Shown piece by piece: positions 29,828 to 37,844 of a DNA stretch of 47,920 nt. The DNA lies in assembly GCA_019116945.1 (NCBI GenBank), contig DXAR01000094.1:1-47920 (forward strand), given 5' to 3'. The notes beneath the pieces were generated by a model. That model did no database searches. It was not told the origin of the DNA and saw nothing but the letters and a program-made list of their open reading frames with translations. Within the stretch, counting starts at the first letter, position 1, and each line of letters begins with the position of its first letter. The position numbers and the translations under genes are program-made. This DNA comes from Candidatus Janibacter merdipullorum. GTDB taxonomy: Bacteria > Actinomycetota > Actinomycetes > Actinomycetales > Dermatophilaceae.

Positions 29828-32584
29828 GTGGCCAAGGTCCGTGTCCACGAGCTCGCCAAGGAGCTCGGGGTTTCCAGCAAGACCCTCCTCGCCCACCTGG
29901 GCGACATGGGGGAGTTCGTGAAGTCGGCGAGCTCGACGATCGAGGCGCCGGTCGTGCGCCGGGTGAAGGACAACCCGCCCGCCGCCGACCCCAAGGTGAA
30001 GAAGGCGGCGGCGAAGCCTGCCGCGAAGCCGGGTCCGGCACCCGCCGCGAAGCCCACCCCCGCGAAGCCGACCCCGGGCCCCAAGCCCGGCCCGGCGCCC
30101 ACCCCTGCCGCTCCGGAGGCGCCGGCCGCCGAGAAGCCTGCTGCCGAGAAGCCGGCCCCCGAGCAGCCGGAGGCCCCGGCCGCCGAGGCACCCAAGCCCG
30201 CGACGCCCGGCCCCAAACCCCCGACCCCGGGCCCCAAGCCCGGTGCCCGTCCGGGCCCGCGCCCGGGCAACAACCCCTTCGCCTCGAGCCAGGGCATGGG
30301 CACCCGACGTGACGGCGGTTCCGGTGGCGGTTCCCCGCGTCCGGGCAACAACCCCTTCGCCTCCAGCCAGGGCATGCCCCGCCCGGGGCAGCGTCCCGGT
30401 GGCCGTGGCGGCGCCCAGGGCGGTCAGGGCGGACCCCGTCCGCCCGCTCGCGAGGGCGCTCCCCGTCCGGCCGGTGGCGCCCGTCCCTCGCCCGGCATGA
30501 TGCCGGCGAGCTCGGCGGTCCCGCGTCCGGGCGAGCGTCCCGGTGGTCGCGGTGGCCCCGGCGGCGGTCGCGGCCGTCCCGGTGGTGGCCCCGGTGGCCG
30601 TCCGGGCGGCGGTCCCGGCGGGTACCGCGGTGGCCCCGGTGGCCGTGGCGGCACCCAGGGTGCCTTCGGTCGCGGTGGCGGCAAGCGCAAGCAGCGCAAG
30701 TCGAAGCGGGCGAAGCGGGCCGAGTTCGAGCAGATGCAGGCTCCCTCGGTCGGCGGTGTCATCGTCCCCCGCGGGGACGGCACGACGAAGATCCGCGTGC
30801 GCCAGGGCGCCTCGATGACCGACTTCGCGGAGAAGATCGACGCGAACCCCGCGTCCCTCGTCACCGTGATGTTCAACCTCGGTGAGATGGCCACGGCCAC
30901 GCAGTCGCTCGACGAGGACACCTTCCAGCTCCTCGGTGCCGAGCTCGGCTACGTCATCGAGATCGTCTCCCCGGAGGAGGAGGAGCGGGCGCTCTTCGAG
31001 TCCTTCGACGTCGACCTCGACATCGGGGTCGAGCACGAGGACGAGGAGAACCTCGAGCCCCGTCCGCCGGTCGTCACCGTCATGGGTCACGTCGACCACG
31101 GAAAGACCCGGCTCCTCGACGCGGTGCGCAATGCCGACGTGGGCTCCGGCGAGGCCGGGGGCATCACCCAGCACATCGGCGCCTACCAGATCCACGCCGA
31201 GCACGAGGGCGACGACCGTGCGCTGACCTTCATCGACACCCCCGGTCACGAGGCCTTCACGGCCATGCGTGCCCGTGGTGCCAAGGTCACCGACATCGCG
31301 ATCCTCGTCGTCGCCGCCGACGACGGCGTCATGCCGCAGACCATCGAGGCGCTCAACCACGCCCAGGCAGCGGACGTGCCGATCGTCGTCGCGGTCAACA
31401 AGATCGACGTCGAGGGCGCCGACCCGGCGAAGATCCGCGGGCAGCTGACGGAGTACAACCTCGTCGCCGAGGAGTACGGCGGCGACACGATGTTCGTCGA
31501 CGTCTCGGCCAAGCAGGGGCAGAACATCGAGGCGCTCCTCGAGGCCGTCCTGCTCACCGCGGACGCTGCGCTCGACCTGCGCGCCAACCCCTCCCGGGAT
31601 GCGCGTGGTGTCGCCATCGAGGCCAACCTCGACAAGGGCCGCGGCGCCACGGCGACCGTCCTCGTCCAGTCGGGCACCCTCCGCGTCGGCGACGCGATCG
31701 TCACCGGCTCGGCCTTCGGTCGCGTGCGCGCCATGCTCGACGAGCACGGCAACCAGGTGCAGGAGGCGGGTCCCTCGCGTCCCGTCCAGGTGCTCGGTCT
31801 CTCCTCGGTCCCGCGGGCCGGCGACACCTTCGTCGTCGCCCCGGACGACCGCACGGCCCGCCAGATCGCGGAGAAGCGCGAGGCGGCGGACCGTCAGGCG
31901 AGCCTGGCCAAGGCCCGCAAGCGGATCAGCCTCGAGGACCTCGACCAGGTCATCGCTGCGGGCAAGATCGACACCCTCAACCTCATCCTCAAGGGTGATG
32001 TGTCGGGTTCGGTCGAGGCCCTGGAGGACGCGCTGCTCCAGATCGACGTGGGCGAGGAGGTCGACCTGCGGATCATCGACCGCGGCGTCGGCGCGATCAC
32101 GCTCAACAACATCAACCTCGCCATGGCCTCCGACGCGATCATCCTCGGCTTCAACGTCCGCGCCGAGGGCCAGAACGCCGAGGTCGCCGAGCGCGAGGGC
32201 GTGGAGATCCGCTACTACGGCGTGATCTACCAGGCCATCGAGGAGATCGAGCAGGCGCTCAAGGGCATGCTCAAGCCGGAGTACGAGGAGGCCGAGCTCG
32301 GGTCCGCCGAGATCCGCGAGGTCTTCCGTTCGAGCAAGTTCGGCAACATCGCCGGGTCGATCGTCCGCAGCGGCGAGATCAAGCGCGGCTCCAAGGCGCG
32401 GATCACCCGCGATGGTGTCGTGCTCACCGAGGGCCTCGAGCTCACCGGTCTGCGTCGCTTCAAGGACGACGTCACCGAGGTCCGCGAGGGCTTCGAGTGC
32501 GGTATCAACCTCGGCAGCTTCAACGACGTGCGCGAGGGCGACCTCATCACGACGTACGAGATGCGCGAGAAGCCCCGGGCCTGA
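29828..32584 (+). CDS. infB: Translation initiation factor IF-2
   Basis: A 918-residue GTPase that places initiator tRNA on the ribosome. An N-terminal IF2_N module ([20 protein letters not shown]) is followed by about 250 residues of Ala/Pro/Lys- then Gly/Pro/Arg-rich low-complexity sequence with a 12-residue duplication ([12 protein letters not shown]). After a second IF2_N-like region come the G domain, with G1 GHVDHGKT (420-427), G3 DTPGH (from 470) and G4 NKID (from 524), and the C-terminal beta-barrel domains ending near KPRA. GTG 29828 is preceded by a strong purine-rich AGGAGAAGGAG. A perfect 20-base stem closes the transcript 14 bases after the stop. Confidence 0.98.
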   Translation: MAKVRVHELAKELGVSSKTLLAHLGDMGEFVKSASSTIEAPVVRRVKDNPPAADPKVKKAAAKPAAKPGPAPAAKPTPAKPTPGPKPGPAPTPAAPEAPAAEKPAAEKPAPEQPEAPAAEAPKPATPGPKPPTPGPKPGARPGPRPGNNPFASSQGMGTRRDGGSGGGSPRPGNNPFASSQGMPRPGQRPGGRGGAQGGQGGPRPPAREGAPRPAGGARPSPGMMPASSAVPRPGERPGGRGGPGGGRGRPGGGPGGRPGGGPGGYRGGPGGRGGTQGAFGRGGGKRKQRKSKRAKRAEFEQMQAPSVGGVIVPRGDGTTKIRVRQGASMTDFAEKIDANPASLVTVMFNLGEMATATQSLDEDTFQLLGAELGYVIEIVSPEEEERALFESFDVDLDIGVEHEDEENLEPRPPVVTVMGHVDHGKTRLLDAVRNADVGSGEAGGITQHIGAYQIHAEHEGDDRALTFIDTPGHEAFTAMRARGAKVTDIAILVVAADDGVMPQTIEALNHAQAADVPIVVAVNKIDVEGADPAKIRGQLTEYNLVAEEYGGDTMFVDVSAKQGQNIEALLEAVLLTADAALDLRANPSRDARGVAIEANLDKGRGATATVLVQSGTLRVGDAIVTGSAFGRVRAMLDEHGNQVQEAGPSRPVQVLGLSSVPRAGDTFVVAPDDRTARQIAEKREAADRQASLAKARKRISLEDLDQVIAAGKIDTLNLILKGDVSGSVEALEDALLQIDVGEEVDLRIIDRGVGAITLNNINLAMASDAIILGFNVRAEGQNAEVAEREGVEIRYYGVIYQAIEEIEQALKGMLKPEYEEAELGSAEIREVFRSSKFGNIAGSIVRSGEIKRGSKARITRDGVVLTEGLELTGLRRFKDDVTEVREGFECGINLGSFNDVREGDLITTYEMREKPRA
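30263..30376 (+). repeat. 36-base direct repeat inside the infB linker
   Basis: Positions 30263-30298 and 30341-30376 are identical except for one base (CTCGAGC versus CTCCAGC) and both encode [12 protein letters not shown]. They are separated by 42 bases of Gly/Arg-rich coding sequence. Confidence 0.9.
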
Positions 32585-32597
32585 CCCGGGCCACCGA

Positions 32598-32641
32598 CCG
32601 AAGGGGGGTGGAGCAGCGGTTGCTGCTCCACCCCCCTTCGG
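32598..32641. terminator. Perfect 20-base hairpin after infB
   Basis: The left arm (32598-32617) starts CCGAAGGGGGG and the right arm (32622-32641) ends CCCCCCTTCGG; all 20 bases pair, with loop GGTT. No T-tract follows, so termination would rely on the stem, as is common in actinomycetes. The arms contain the GAAGGGGG motif that recurs through the window. Confidence 0.85.
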
Positions 32642-32685
32642 CATCGTGTCGGTGTGTTTCTCCCCCCGAGGCGGTGACCTATGCG

Positions 32686-32691
32686 TAGGCT
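32686..32691 (+). promoter_or_regulatory. -10 hexamer TAGGCT, leaderless start of the first CCCW protein
   Basis: TAGGCT is followed by seven bases and the ATG at 32699. The hairpin after infB lies upstream, so this gene appears to be a separate transcription unit. Confidence 0.55.
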
Positions 32692-32698
32692 GTCGTCC

Positions 32699-33139
32699 AT
32701 GACGACGCCACCTCCGCCCCCTCCGGGCAACGGCCCCCAGCAGCCCTTCGACCACTCCGGCTCCGGTTCCGGCTCGACGCCGCCGCCTCCCGGCTCAGGT
32801 CAGCCGCCGAGCTACGGCTCCGGCCAGCCGCCGCAGGCCCCGCCGCCCGTTCCCGGCGGCATGCCGCAGGGTGGCGGCGACGCCGGCAAGGCCAAGGGCT
32901 TCTCGATCGGCGCGATCGTCCTCGGCATCATCGGCTGCTGCTGCTGGCCGCTGGCCATCGGTGGTCTCGTGCTGGGCATCCTCGGCAAGAAGGAGTCCGA
33001 GAAGGCCGGTCAGCCCACCACGCTGGCGATGGTCGGCATCGTGCTGTCCGCGCTCTTCCTCGCCCTCGGGATCATCATGTCGATCCTCCAGCTGGCGGGT
33101 GTCGTGGACGTCTACAGCTTCAACTTCGAGACCTCCTGA
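32699..33139 (+). CDS. Small proline-rich membrane protein with a CCCW motif (DUF4190-like), paralogue 1
   Basis: A 146-residue protein. The first 65 residues are Pro/Gly/Gln-rich and probably disordered. Two hydrophobic helices follow (about residues 68-94 and 107-131), joined by a short charged loop GKKESEKAGQ. The first helix contains GCCCWPLAIGG, three adjacent cysteines next to a Trp-Pro. The layout resembles DUF4190-type membrane proteins of actinobacteria, which have no known function. It is closely related in layout and motif to the next gene and has hairpins on both sides. Its place between infB and rbfA is unusual. Confidence 0.75.
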   Translation: MTTPPPPPPGNGPQQPFDHSGSGSGSTPPPPGSGQPPSYGSGQPPQAPPPVPGGMPQGGGDAGKAKGFSIGAIVLGIIGCCCWPLAIGGLVLGILGKKESEKAGQPTTLAMVGIVLSALFLALGIIMSILQLAGVVDVYSFNFETS

Positions 33140-33155
33140 GTCTCGACAACCTTGT

Positions 33156-33193
33156 CGCCATCGCCCCCGGGTCTCGGCCCGGGGGCGATGGCG
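33156..33193. terminator. Perfect 16-base hairpin between the two CCCW genes
   Basis: CGCCATCGCCCCCGGG (33156-33171) pairs completely with CCCGGGGGCGATGGCG (33178-33193) across the loop TCTCGG. It starts 17 bases after the stop of the first gene. No T-tract is present. Confidence 0.85.
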
Positions 33194-33214
33194 TGAACTG
33201 AGAAAGGCCAGCAC

Positions 33215-33649
33215 GTGAGCATGCCACCCCCGCCGCCCCCGCCCGGGTCCGGATTTCCTCCGCCCGGTCCGCCGGCAGGACCCCCTCCGGGAGGGCAGCC
33301 GCCCTACGGCGCCGCCCCGCCTCCACCCGGTGGGTTCGGGCCCCCTCCGGGCCCCTACGGTGGCGGCCCTCCCCAGCCGGGCAACGACAGCCCGCAGATC
33401 CTGGGGATCGTCTCGATCGTCCTCGGCATCATCGGGATCGTCGGCTCGTGCTGCTGCTGGCCGGTGGGCCTCGTCTTCGTCATCGCCGCCTTCGCCTGCG
33501 CCGGCATCGGGATGTCCCAGCTCTCGGCCAACCCGCACTCCGACGCCAAGCCCTTCCTCATCGCCGGGTTCGTCGTTGCCGGCATCGGGGTGCTCATGGT
33601 CGTCATCTCGCTGATCTTCGGGGTGGCCAACGTCCTGACCGATTACTGA
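33215..33649 (+). CDS. Small proline-rich membrane protein with a CCCW motif, paralogue 2
   Basis: A 144-residue protein with the same plan as the gene before it: a Pro/Gly-rich N-terminal 60 residues (runs of PPP), then two hydrophobic helices (about residues 63-92 and 112-137). The first helix carries GSCCCWPVGLVFV, matching the CCCWP of its neighbour. The loop between the helices (SQLSANPHSDAK) is longer and different. A tandem duplication followed by divergence is likely. The GTG start at 33215 follows a GAAAGG ribosome binding site. Function unknown; the cysteines could bind a metal or carry lipid, which is a guess. Confidence 0.75.
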   Translation: MSMPPPPPPPGSGFPPPGPPAGPPPGGQPPYGAAPPPPGGFGPPPGPYGGGPPQPGNDSPQILGIVSIVLGIIGIVGSCCCWPVGLVFVIAAFACAGIGMSQLSANPHSDAKPFLIAGFVVAGIGVLMVVISLIFGVANVLTDY

Positions 33650-33660
33650 CCGCCTGCGGC

Positions 33661-33690
33661 AGGCCCTCCGTGTACGCGCACGGGGGGCCT
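33661..33690 (+). terminator. Hairpin terminator after the second CCCW gene
   Basis: AGGCCCTCCGTG (33661-33672) pairs with CACGGGGGGCCT (33679-33690) with one G-T wobble and loop TACGCG. The next bases, TTCGC, give only a trace of a T-run. Confidence 0.7.
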
Positions 33691-33696
33691 TTCGCA

Positions 33697-33702
33697 TACC
33701 GT
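33697..33702 (+). promoter_or_regulatory. -10 hexamer TACCGT for rbfA
   Basis: TACCGT lies directly after the terminator and 42 bases before the rbfA ATG, allowing a leader with GGAGG. It would give rbfA-truB transcription independent of infB. Confidence 0.4.
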
Positions 33703-33744
33703 GGGGTGTCCCCCTCCCTCTCAGTCCCTCACCGGAGGTGTGCC

Positions 33745-34197
33745 ATGGCCGACCCGGCCCGCGCCCGCAAGATCGCCGATCGCATCCAAGAGGTCATCGC
33801 GGCCAACCTGGACCAGATCGTCAAGGACCCCGACCTCGGCTTCGTGACGATCACCGACGTCCGGGTCACCGGCGACCTCCAGCACGCCTCGGTCTTCTAC
33901 ACCGTCTTCGGTGACGACGCGCAGCGCGAGCGCAGCGCGGAGGTCCTCGAGGCCCACCGAGGCAGGCTGCGCTCCTTCGTCGGTCGCCAGCTCGGGATCC
34001 GGCTCACCCCCACGCTCGAGCTCATCCCCGATGCCCTGCCGGAGAGCGCCTCCCATATCGACGACCTCCTCCGGTCCGCCCGGGAGCGCGACGAGGGCCT
34101 CGCCCGCTCCCGCGACGGGGCCACCCCCGCGGGGGAGGCCGACCCCTACCGCACGAAGGGGGAGGACGAGGGCACGTCCCCGTCCCCGGAGCAGTGA
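33745..34197 (+). CDS. rbfA: Ribosome-binding factor A
   Basis: A 150-residue KH-like protein needed for late 30S maturation and cold adaptation. Family signs: ARKIADRIQEVIAANL, DPDLGFVTITDVRVTGDLQH, ASVFYTVFG and the C-terminal GIRLTPTLELIPDALPE with SASHIDDLL. The acidic tail after residue 120 is variable. ATG 33745 has GGAGG seven bases upstream. Its stop overlaps the truB GTG. In most actinobacteria rbfA follows infB directly; here two membrane-protein genes and three hairpins intervene. Confidence 0.95.
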   Translation: MADPARARKIADRIQEVIAANLDQIVKDPDLGFVTITDVRVTGDLQHASVFYTVFGDDAQRERSAEVLEAHRGRLRSFVGRQLGIRLTPTLELIPDALPESASHIDDLLRSARERDEGLARSRDGATPAGEADPYRTKGEDEGTSPSPEQ

Positions 34198-35126
34198 GCG
34201 ACGGGCTCGTCGTCGTCGACAAGCCGGCCGGCTGGTCGAGTCATGACGTCGTGGCGCGCTGCCGCCGGCTGTACCGGACGAAGAAGGTCGGCCACGCCGG
34301 CACCCTCGACCCGATGGCCACGGGTGTGCTCGTCCTCGGCGTCGGCCGTGGGACCAAGCTGCTGACCTTCCTCGTCGGCGCCGACAAGGCCTACACGGCG
34401 ACGATCCGCCTCGGGCAGGCGACGATCACCGACGACGCCGAAGGGGAGACCACGAGCGTCGGCGAGGTGGCCGGCATCGATCGGGCCGCCCTCGACGCGG
34501 CGGTGGCCCGCCTCACCGGCGACATCGAGCAGGTGCCGAGCGCGGTGAGCGCCATCAAGGTCAAGGGGGAGCGCTCCTATGCCCGCGTCCGCGCGGGAGA
34601 GGACGTGGACCTCCCGGCGCGACCCGTGACGGTCTCGCGCTTCGCCGTCCTCGACGTCCGCCCCGCCACGGCACCGACTCCCGACGGGCCGCTCGACGTC
34701 CTCGACGTCGACGTCGAGGTGGAGGTCTCCTCCGGCACCTACGTGCGTGCGCTGGCCCGCGACCTCGGTGCCGACCTGAGCAGCCACGGCCACCTGACCT
34801 CCCTTCGCCGGTCGCGGGTGGGCGGTCTCACCCTCGAGCACGCCCACACCCTCGACGGGCTGGGGGCCCTGCGCGAGGAGGGCGGTGACGATGCCGTTAT
34901 GCCCATGACCCCGCTCGCCGACGCCGCCCGGGCGGCCCTGGCGCCGCGCGAGGTCACCGTCGAGGAGGCCCGCGCCCTCGGCTTCGGGCAGCGCATCCCC
35001 AGCGCCTCCCCGGGACGCGCCGAGCCGGTCGCCGCCTTCGCCCCGGACGGCGAGCTCGTCGCCGTCCTCGACGAGACGCGCGCCACGGCCCGTGCCCACG
35101 TCGTCTTCGCCCCGGCTAGTTCGTAG
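34194..35126 (+). CDS. truB: tRNA pseudouridine(55) synthase
   Basis: A 310-residue enzyme that makes pseudouridine 55 in the T-loop of tRNAs. The N-terminal VVVDKPAGWSSHDVVARCR and the catalytic GHAGTLDPMATGVL, with Asp39, are diagnostic; GTKLLTFLVGADKAY, YRARV-like SYARVRAGEDVDLP and SSGTYVRALARDLG also match. A C-terminal PUA-like extension is present. GTG 34194 overlaps the rbfA stop. The gene ends in TAG, rare in this window; that TAG is also the start of the TAGAGT hexamer that probably drives ribF. Confidence 0.96.
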   Translation: MSDGLVVVDKPAGWSSHDVVARCRRLYRTKKVGHAGTLDPMATGVLVLGVGRGTKLLTFLVGADKAYTATIRLGQATITDDAEGETTSVGEVAGIDRAALDAAVARLTGDIEQVPSAVSAIKVKGERSYARVRAGEDVDLPARPVTVSRFAVLDVRPATAPTPDGPLDVLDVDVEVEVSSGTYVRALARDLGADLSSHGHLTSLRRSRVGGLTLEHAHTLDGLGALREEGGDDAVMPMTPLADAARAALAPREVTVEEARALGFGQRIPSASPGRAEPVAAFAPDGELVAVLDETRATARAHVVFAPASS

Positions 35127-35129
35127 AGT
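35124..35129 (+). promoter_or_regulatory. -10 hexamer TAGAGT overlapping the truB stop, leaderless start of ribF
   Basis: The first three bases are the stop codon of truB. Eight bases separate the hexamer from the GTG of ribF at 35138, and no ribosome binding site is present. Confidence 0.6.
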
Positions 35130-35137
35130 GGGGTCTC

Positions 35138-36088
35138 GTGCAGCACTGGTCCTCCCCGCATGCCACCCCGTCGCAGCTGCGTCCGTGCGTGGCGACCTTC
35201 GGCAATTTCGACGGTGTGCACCGGGGCCACCGCGCCATCCTCGACGAGCTCGTCCGGCAGGGACGCGAGCGGGACCTGCCGGTCGTCGCCGTGACCTTCG
35301 ACCCGCACCCGGTCGAGGTCATGCACCCCGAGCGTGCCCCCGAGCTCATCGCCCCCGGCGCACTGCGGGATGAGCTCCTCGCCGAGGTCGGTGTCGACGG
35401 CCTCCTCGTCGTGCCGTTCACGTGGGACTACGCGCAGACCTCGGCCAGGGACTACATCGTCGAGACCTTCGTCACCGGGCTGCAGGCCGCGGTCCTCGTC
35501 GTCGGGGCGGACACGCGGGGATTCGGTGCCGGCTACACCGGCGACGTCGAGCTCATCCGTGAGCTGGGCCGCGAGCACGGCTTCGAGGTCGTCGTCATCG
35601 AGGACCAAGGGGAGGGCGAGCGATGGTCCTCCTCCGCCGTCCGGGCACATCTCGCCCGGGGTGAGGTCGCCGAGGCCGCGACGATCCTCGGCCGCCCGCA
35701 CCGCGTCGTCGGCACCGTCGTCCACGGCCACCACCGGGGACGGGAGCTGGGCTACCCGACGGCCAACCTCGGCAGCGACGCCCTCGGCCTCGTCCCGGAC
35801 GACGGCGTGTACGCCGGGTGGCTCACCCGCCTCGACATGCCCGAAGGGAGCGACGAGCGTCGTCTGCCCGCCGCCGTCTCGGTGGGGACCAACCCCACCT
35901 TCGATGGGCAGGTCCGCGTCGTCGAGTCCTACGTCCTCGACCGCACCGACCTCGACCTCTACGGCGAGCGCGTGGCGGTCGACTTCGTCGGCCACGTACG
36001 GCCGACGCTGAAGTTCGACTCGATCGACGAGCTGCTCGAGGCCATGGCCGCCGACGTGGAGCGGACCCGAACCCTCTTGCGGCAGTGA
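35138..36088 (+). CDS. ribF: Bifunctional riboflavin kinase / FAD synthetase
   Basis: A 316-residue enzyme that makes FMN and then FAD. The N-terminal nucleotidyltransferase domain has ATFGNFDGVHRGHRAIL, VTFDPHPVEVM and the SSSAVR motif (RWSSSAVRAHLARG); the C-terminal kinase domain has GHHRGRELGYPTANL, DGVYAGWLTR and VGTNPTFDG. The usual length is about 310. The GTG at 35138 fits the -10 overlap with the truB stop. It overlaps rodA by four bases. In many actinobacteria rpsO and pnp follow ribF; here rodA does. Confidence 0.96.
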   Translation: MQHWSSPHATPSQLRPCVATFGNFDGVHRGHRAILDELVRQGRERDLPVVAVTFDPHPVEVMHPERAPELIAPGALRDELLAEVGVDGLLVVPFTWDYAQTSARDYIVETFVTGLQAAVLVVGADTRGFGAGYTGDVELIRELGREHGFEVVVIEDQGEGERWSSSAVRAHLARGEVAEAATILGRPHRVVGTVVHGHHRGRELGYPTANLGSDALGLVPDDGVYAGWLTRLDMPEGSDERRLPAAVSVGTNPTFDGQVRVVESYVLDRTDLDLYGERVAVDFVGHVRPTLKFDSIDELLEAMAADVERTRTLLRQ

Positions 36089-37215
36089 GCGGGAGAGCGG
36101 CGGCGCTGCTGCGCTCCGACCTCGTGCTCGTGGTCGCCGCCCTCGTCGCCTCGGGGCTGGGAGCCCTGCTCGTCCACTCGGCCACCCGGCACGAGGCGGG
36201 GTCGGCCTATCTCGTGCGGCATCTCCTCAACCTCGGCATCGGCGTCCTCATCGCCCTCGTCGCCGTCCGCTTGGACCGGGGTCTCCTGCGGGCGCTCGCC
36301 CCGGTCGTCTACCTCGCGGGGATCCTCGGCCTCGTCCTCGTCCTCACGCCCCTCGGCGCGGAGGTCAACGGCTCCCGGTCGTGGATCCGGTTGCCCGGCG
36401 GCTTCTCGATCCAGCCGAGCGAGCTGGCGAAGGTCGGCCTCTGCGTCGCCCTGCCGATGCTCCTCGCCCCGGCCGCCGAGCGCGGCGAACGGCCCCGCCC
36501 TCGCGAGATCCTCCTCGCCGGCCTCGTCACCGGTGTGCCCGTCCTCCTCGTCATGGCCCAGCCGGACCTGGGGTCCGCCCTCGTCCTCGTCGCCCTCGCC
36601 CTCGGGGTCCTCGTCGTCTCCGGGGCGGCCTGGCCGTGGTTGGCCGGGGTCGCGGTCGCCGTCGTCACGGCCGTCGTCGCCGCCTTCACGACACCGCTCC
36701 TCAGCCCCTACCAGCAGGACCGGCTCACTGCCTTCCTCGACCCCGGCACCGACCCCATGGGCATCGGCTACCAGACCCGGCAGGTCCGGGCGGCGATCTC
36801 CGGCGGGGGCTGGGGAGGTCAGGGACTGCACTCCGGGGAGCTGACGAGCACGGGTGCCATCCCCTTCCAGGAGACCGACTTCGTCTTCTCCGTGGCAGGG
36901 GAGGAGCTCGGCTTCGTCGGCGCCGCCTTCGTCATCGCCCTCCTCGGGCTCGTCGTCGCCCGGGTCGCGCTCGCGGGGACGCGCAGCCGCGACCCCTTCG
37001 TCCGGCTCGTGTGCTGGGCGGTCGCCGCCTGGTTCGCCGTGCAGGCCGTGGAGAACATCGGGATGAACCTCGGTCTCCTCCCGGTGACCGGCCTGCCGCT
37101 GCCCTTCCTCTCCTACGGCGGCTCCTCGATGTTCGCCTGCTGGGCGGCGATCGGGATCGTGGTCGCCGTCACCTCGGACATCCGTGGCACCCGCCCGCGT
37201 GGTCCACGACGATGA
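36085..37215 (+). CDS. rodA: SEDS-family peptidoglycan polymerase RodA
   Basis: A 376-residue multi-pass membrane protein with about ten hydrophobic segments. SEDS motifs: NGSRSWIRLPGGFSIQPSEL, MAQPDLGSALV, GIGYQTRQVRAAISGGG, the IPFQETDFVFSVAGEELGF block and VTGLPLPFLSYGGSS near the end. The wording of the last two blocks favours RodA (elongation) over FtsW (division), but this is a family-level choice. RodA polymerises glycan strands with a class B PBP; no PBP gene or mreBCD is adjacent, although in Streptomyces-type genomes the order mreBCD-mrdA-rodA precedes the radical SAM/rne genes seen downstream. Start GTG overlaps the ribF stop. Confidence 0.92.
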   Translation: MSGRAAALLRSDLVLVVAALVASGLGALLVHSATRHEAGSAYLVRHLLNLGIGVLIALVAVRLDRGLLRALAPVVYLAGILGLVLVLTPLGAEVNGSRSWIRLPGGFSIQPSELAKVGLCVALPMLLAPAAERGERPRPREILLAGLVTGVPVLLVMAQPDLGSALVLVALALGVLVVSGAAWPWLAGVAVAVVTAVVAAFTTPLLSPYQQDRLTAFLDPGTDPMGIGYQTRQVRAAISGGGWGGQGLHSGELTSTGAIPFQETDFVFSVAGEELGFVGAAFVIALLGLVVARVALAGTRSRDPFVRLVCWAVAAWFAVQAVENIGMNLGLLPVTGLPLPFLSYGGSSMFACWAAIGIVVAVTSDIRGTRPRGPRR

Positions 37216-37219
37216 GGTC

Positions 37220-37723
37220 ATGACGATCCCGAGCCACCAGACCCTCGCGCGCGACATGGGCGCGGACGGATTCCGGCGCTTCCTCAACCTCTGGCCGCCC
37301 TACCTCTTCAGCGGGGTGCGGGTCGAGCGGATCTCCGAGGACTTCCGGGAGTTCGACATCGTGCTCAAGCTGCGTCCGTGGAGCCGCAACTACGTGGGGA
37401 CCCAGTTCGGCGGGACGCTCTTCTCGATGTGCGACCCGTGGTGGATGCTCGGGACCCTGCGCGGCATCGGGGAGCGGGAGCACGTCGTCTGGGACAAGGC
37501 GGGGGAGATCGACTTCGTCAGCCCCGGGCGCGGGCACGTGCGCACGAGCATCCGGATCACCGACGAGCACCTCGAGGGGATCCGGGCCGCCACCGCCGAC
37601 GGGTCCAAGCACCTCGTGTGGTGCAGCAACGACATCGTCGCCGAGGACGGGACCCTCGTCGCGCGCTACCGCAAGCAGCTCTACGTCCGTCGCAAGCCGG
37701 CGAGGAGCAGGATCCCCGTCTGA
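37220..37723 (+). CDS. DUF4442 hot-dog fold protein
   Basis: A 167-residue protein of the DUF4442 family, a hot-dog fold related to acyl-CoA thioesterases. Hallmarks: FLNLWPPYLFSGVRVERIS, LKLRPWSRNYVGTQFGGTLF with the NYVGTHFGGSL-like signature, MCDPWWMLGTLR and KAGEIDFVSPGRGHVR. ATG 37220 lies four bases after the rodA stop and starts the alignable region. Its substrate is unknown. It is followed by a long-chain acyl-CoA synthetase gene after a 121-base gap, so a link to acyl-CoA metabolism is reasonable but not shown. Confidence 0.88.
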   Translation: MTIPSHQTLARDMGADGFRRFLNLWPPYLFSGVRVERISEDFREFDIVLKLRPWSRNYVGTQFGGTLFSMCDPWWMLGTLRGIGEREHVVWDKAGEIDFVSPGRGHVRTSIRITDEHLEGIRAATADGSKHLVWCSNDIVAEDGTLVARYRKQLYVRRKPARSRIPV

Positions 37724-37733
37724 GAGAGGGCGA

Positions 37734-37763
37734 TTCACCCGGGCGAGGTCACCAATGGGTGAA
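37734..37763. promoter_or_regulatory. Inverted repeat upstream of the acyl-CoA synthetase gene
   Basis: TTCACCC (37734-37740) and GGGTGAA (37757-37763) form a perfect seven-base inverted repeat with a 16-base spacer. It lies about 82 bases before the GTG of the synthetase, in an otherwise featureless gap. Its spacing of about two helical turns would suit a dimeric regulator. No clear promoter hexamers were resolved. Confidence 0.35.
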
Positions 37764-37844
37764 CTTGTGGACCGAGTGGTGACAAGAGGGCTACCGGTGG
37801 GTCATGATGCGGCCACCACCAGCCCACGAAGGAGTGGACGCCCC

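Noticed and set aside
29756-32755. Minus-strand open frame of about 1000 codons opposite infB
   Set aside because: Low-complexity Thr/Ala/Gly repeats are the reverse reading of the infB linker; no motifs, and IF-2 is certain.
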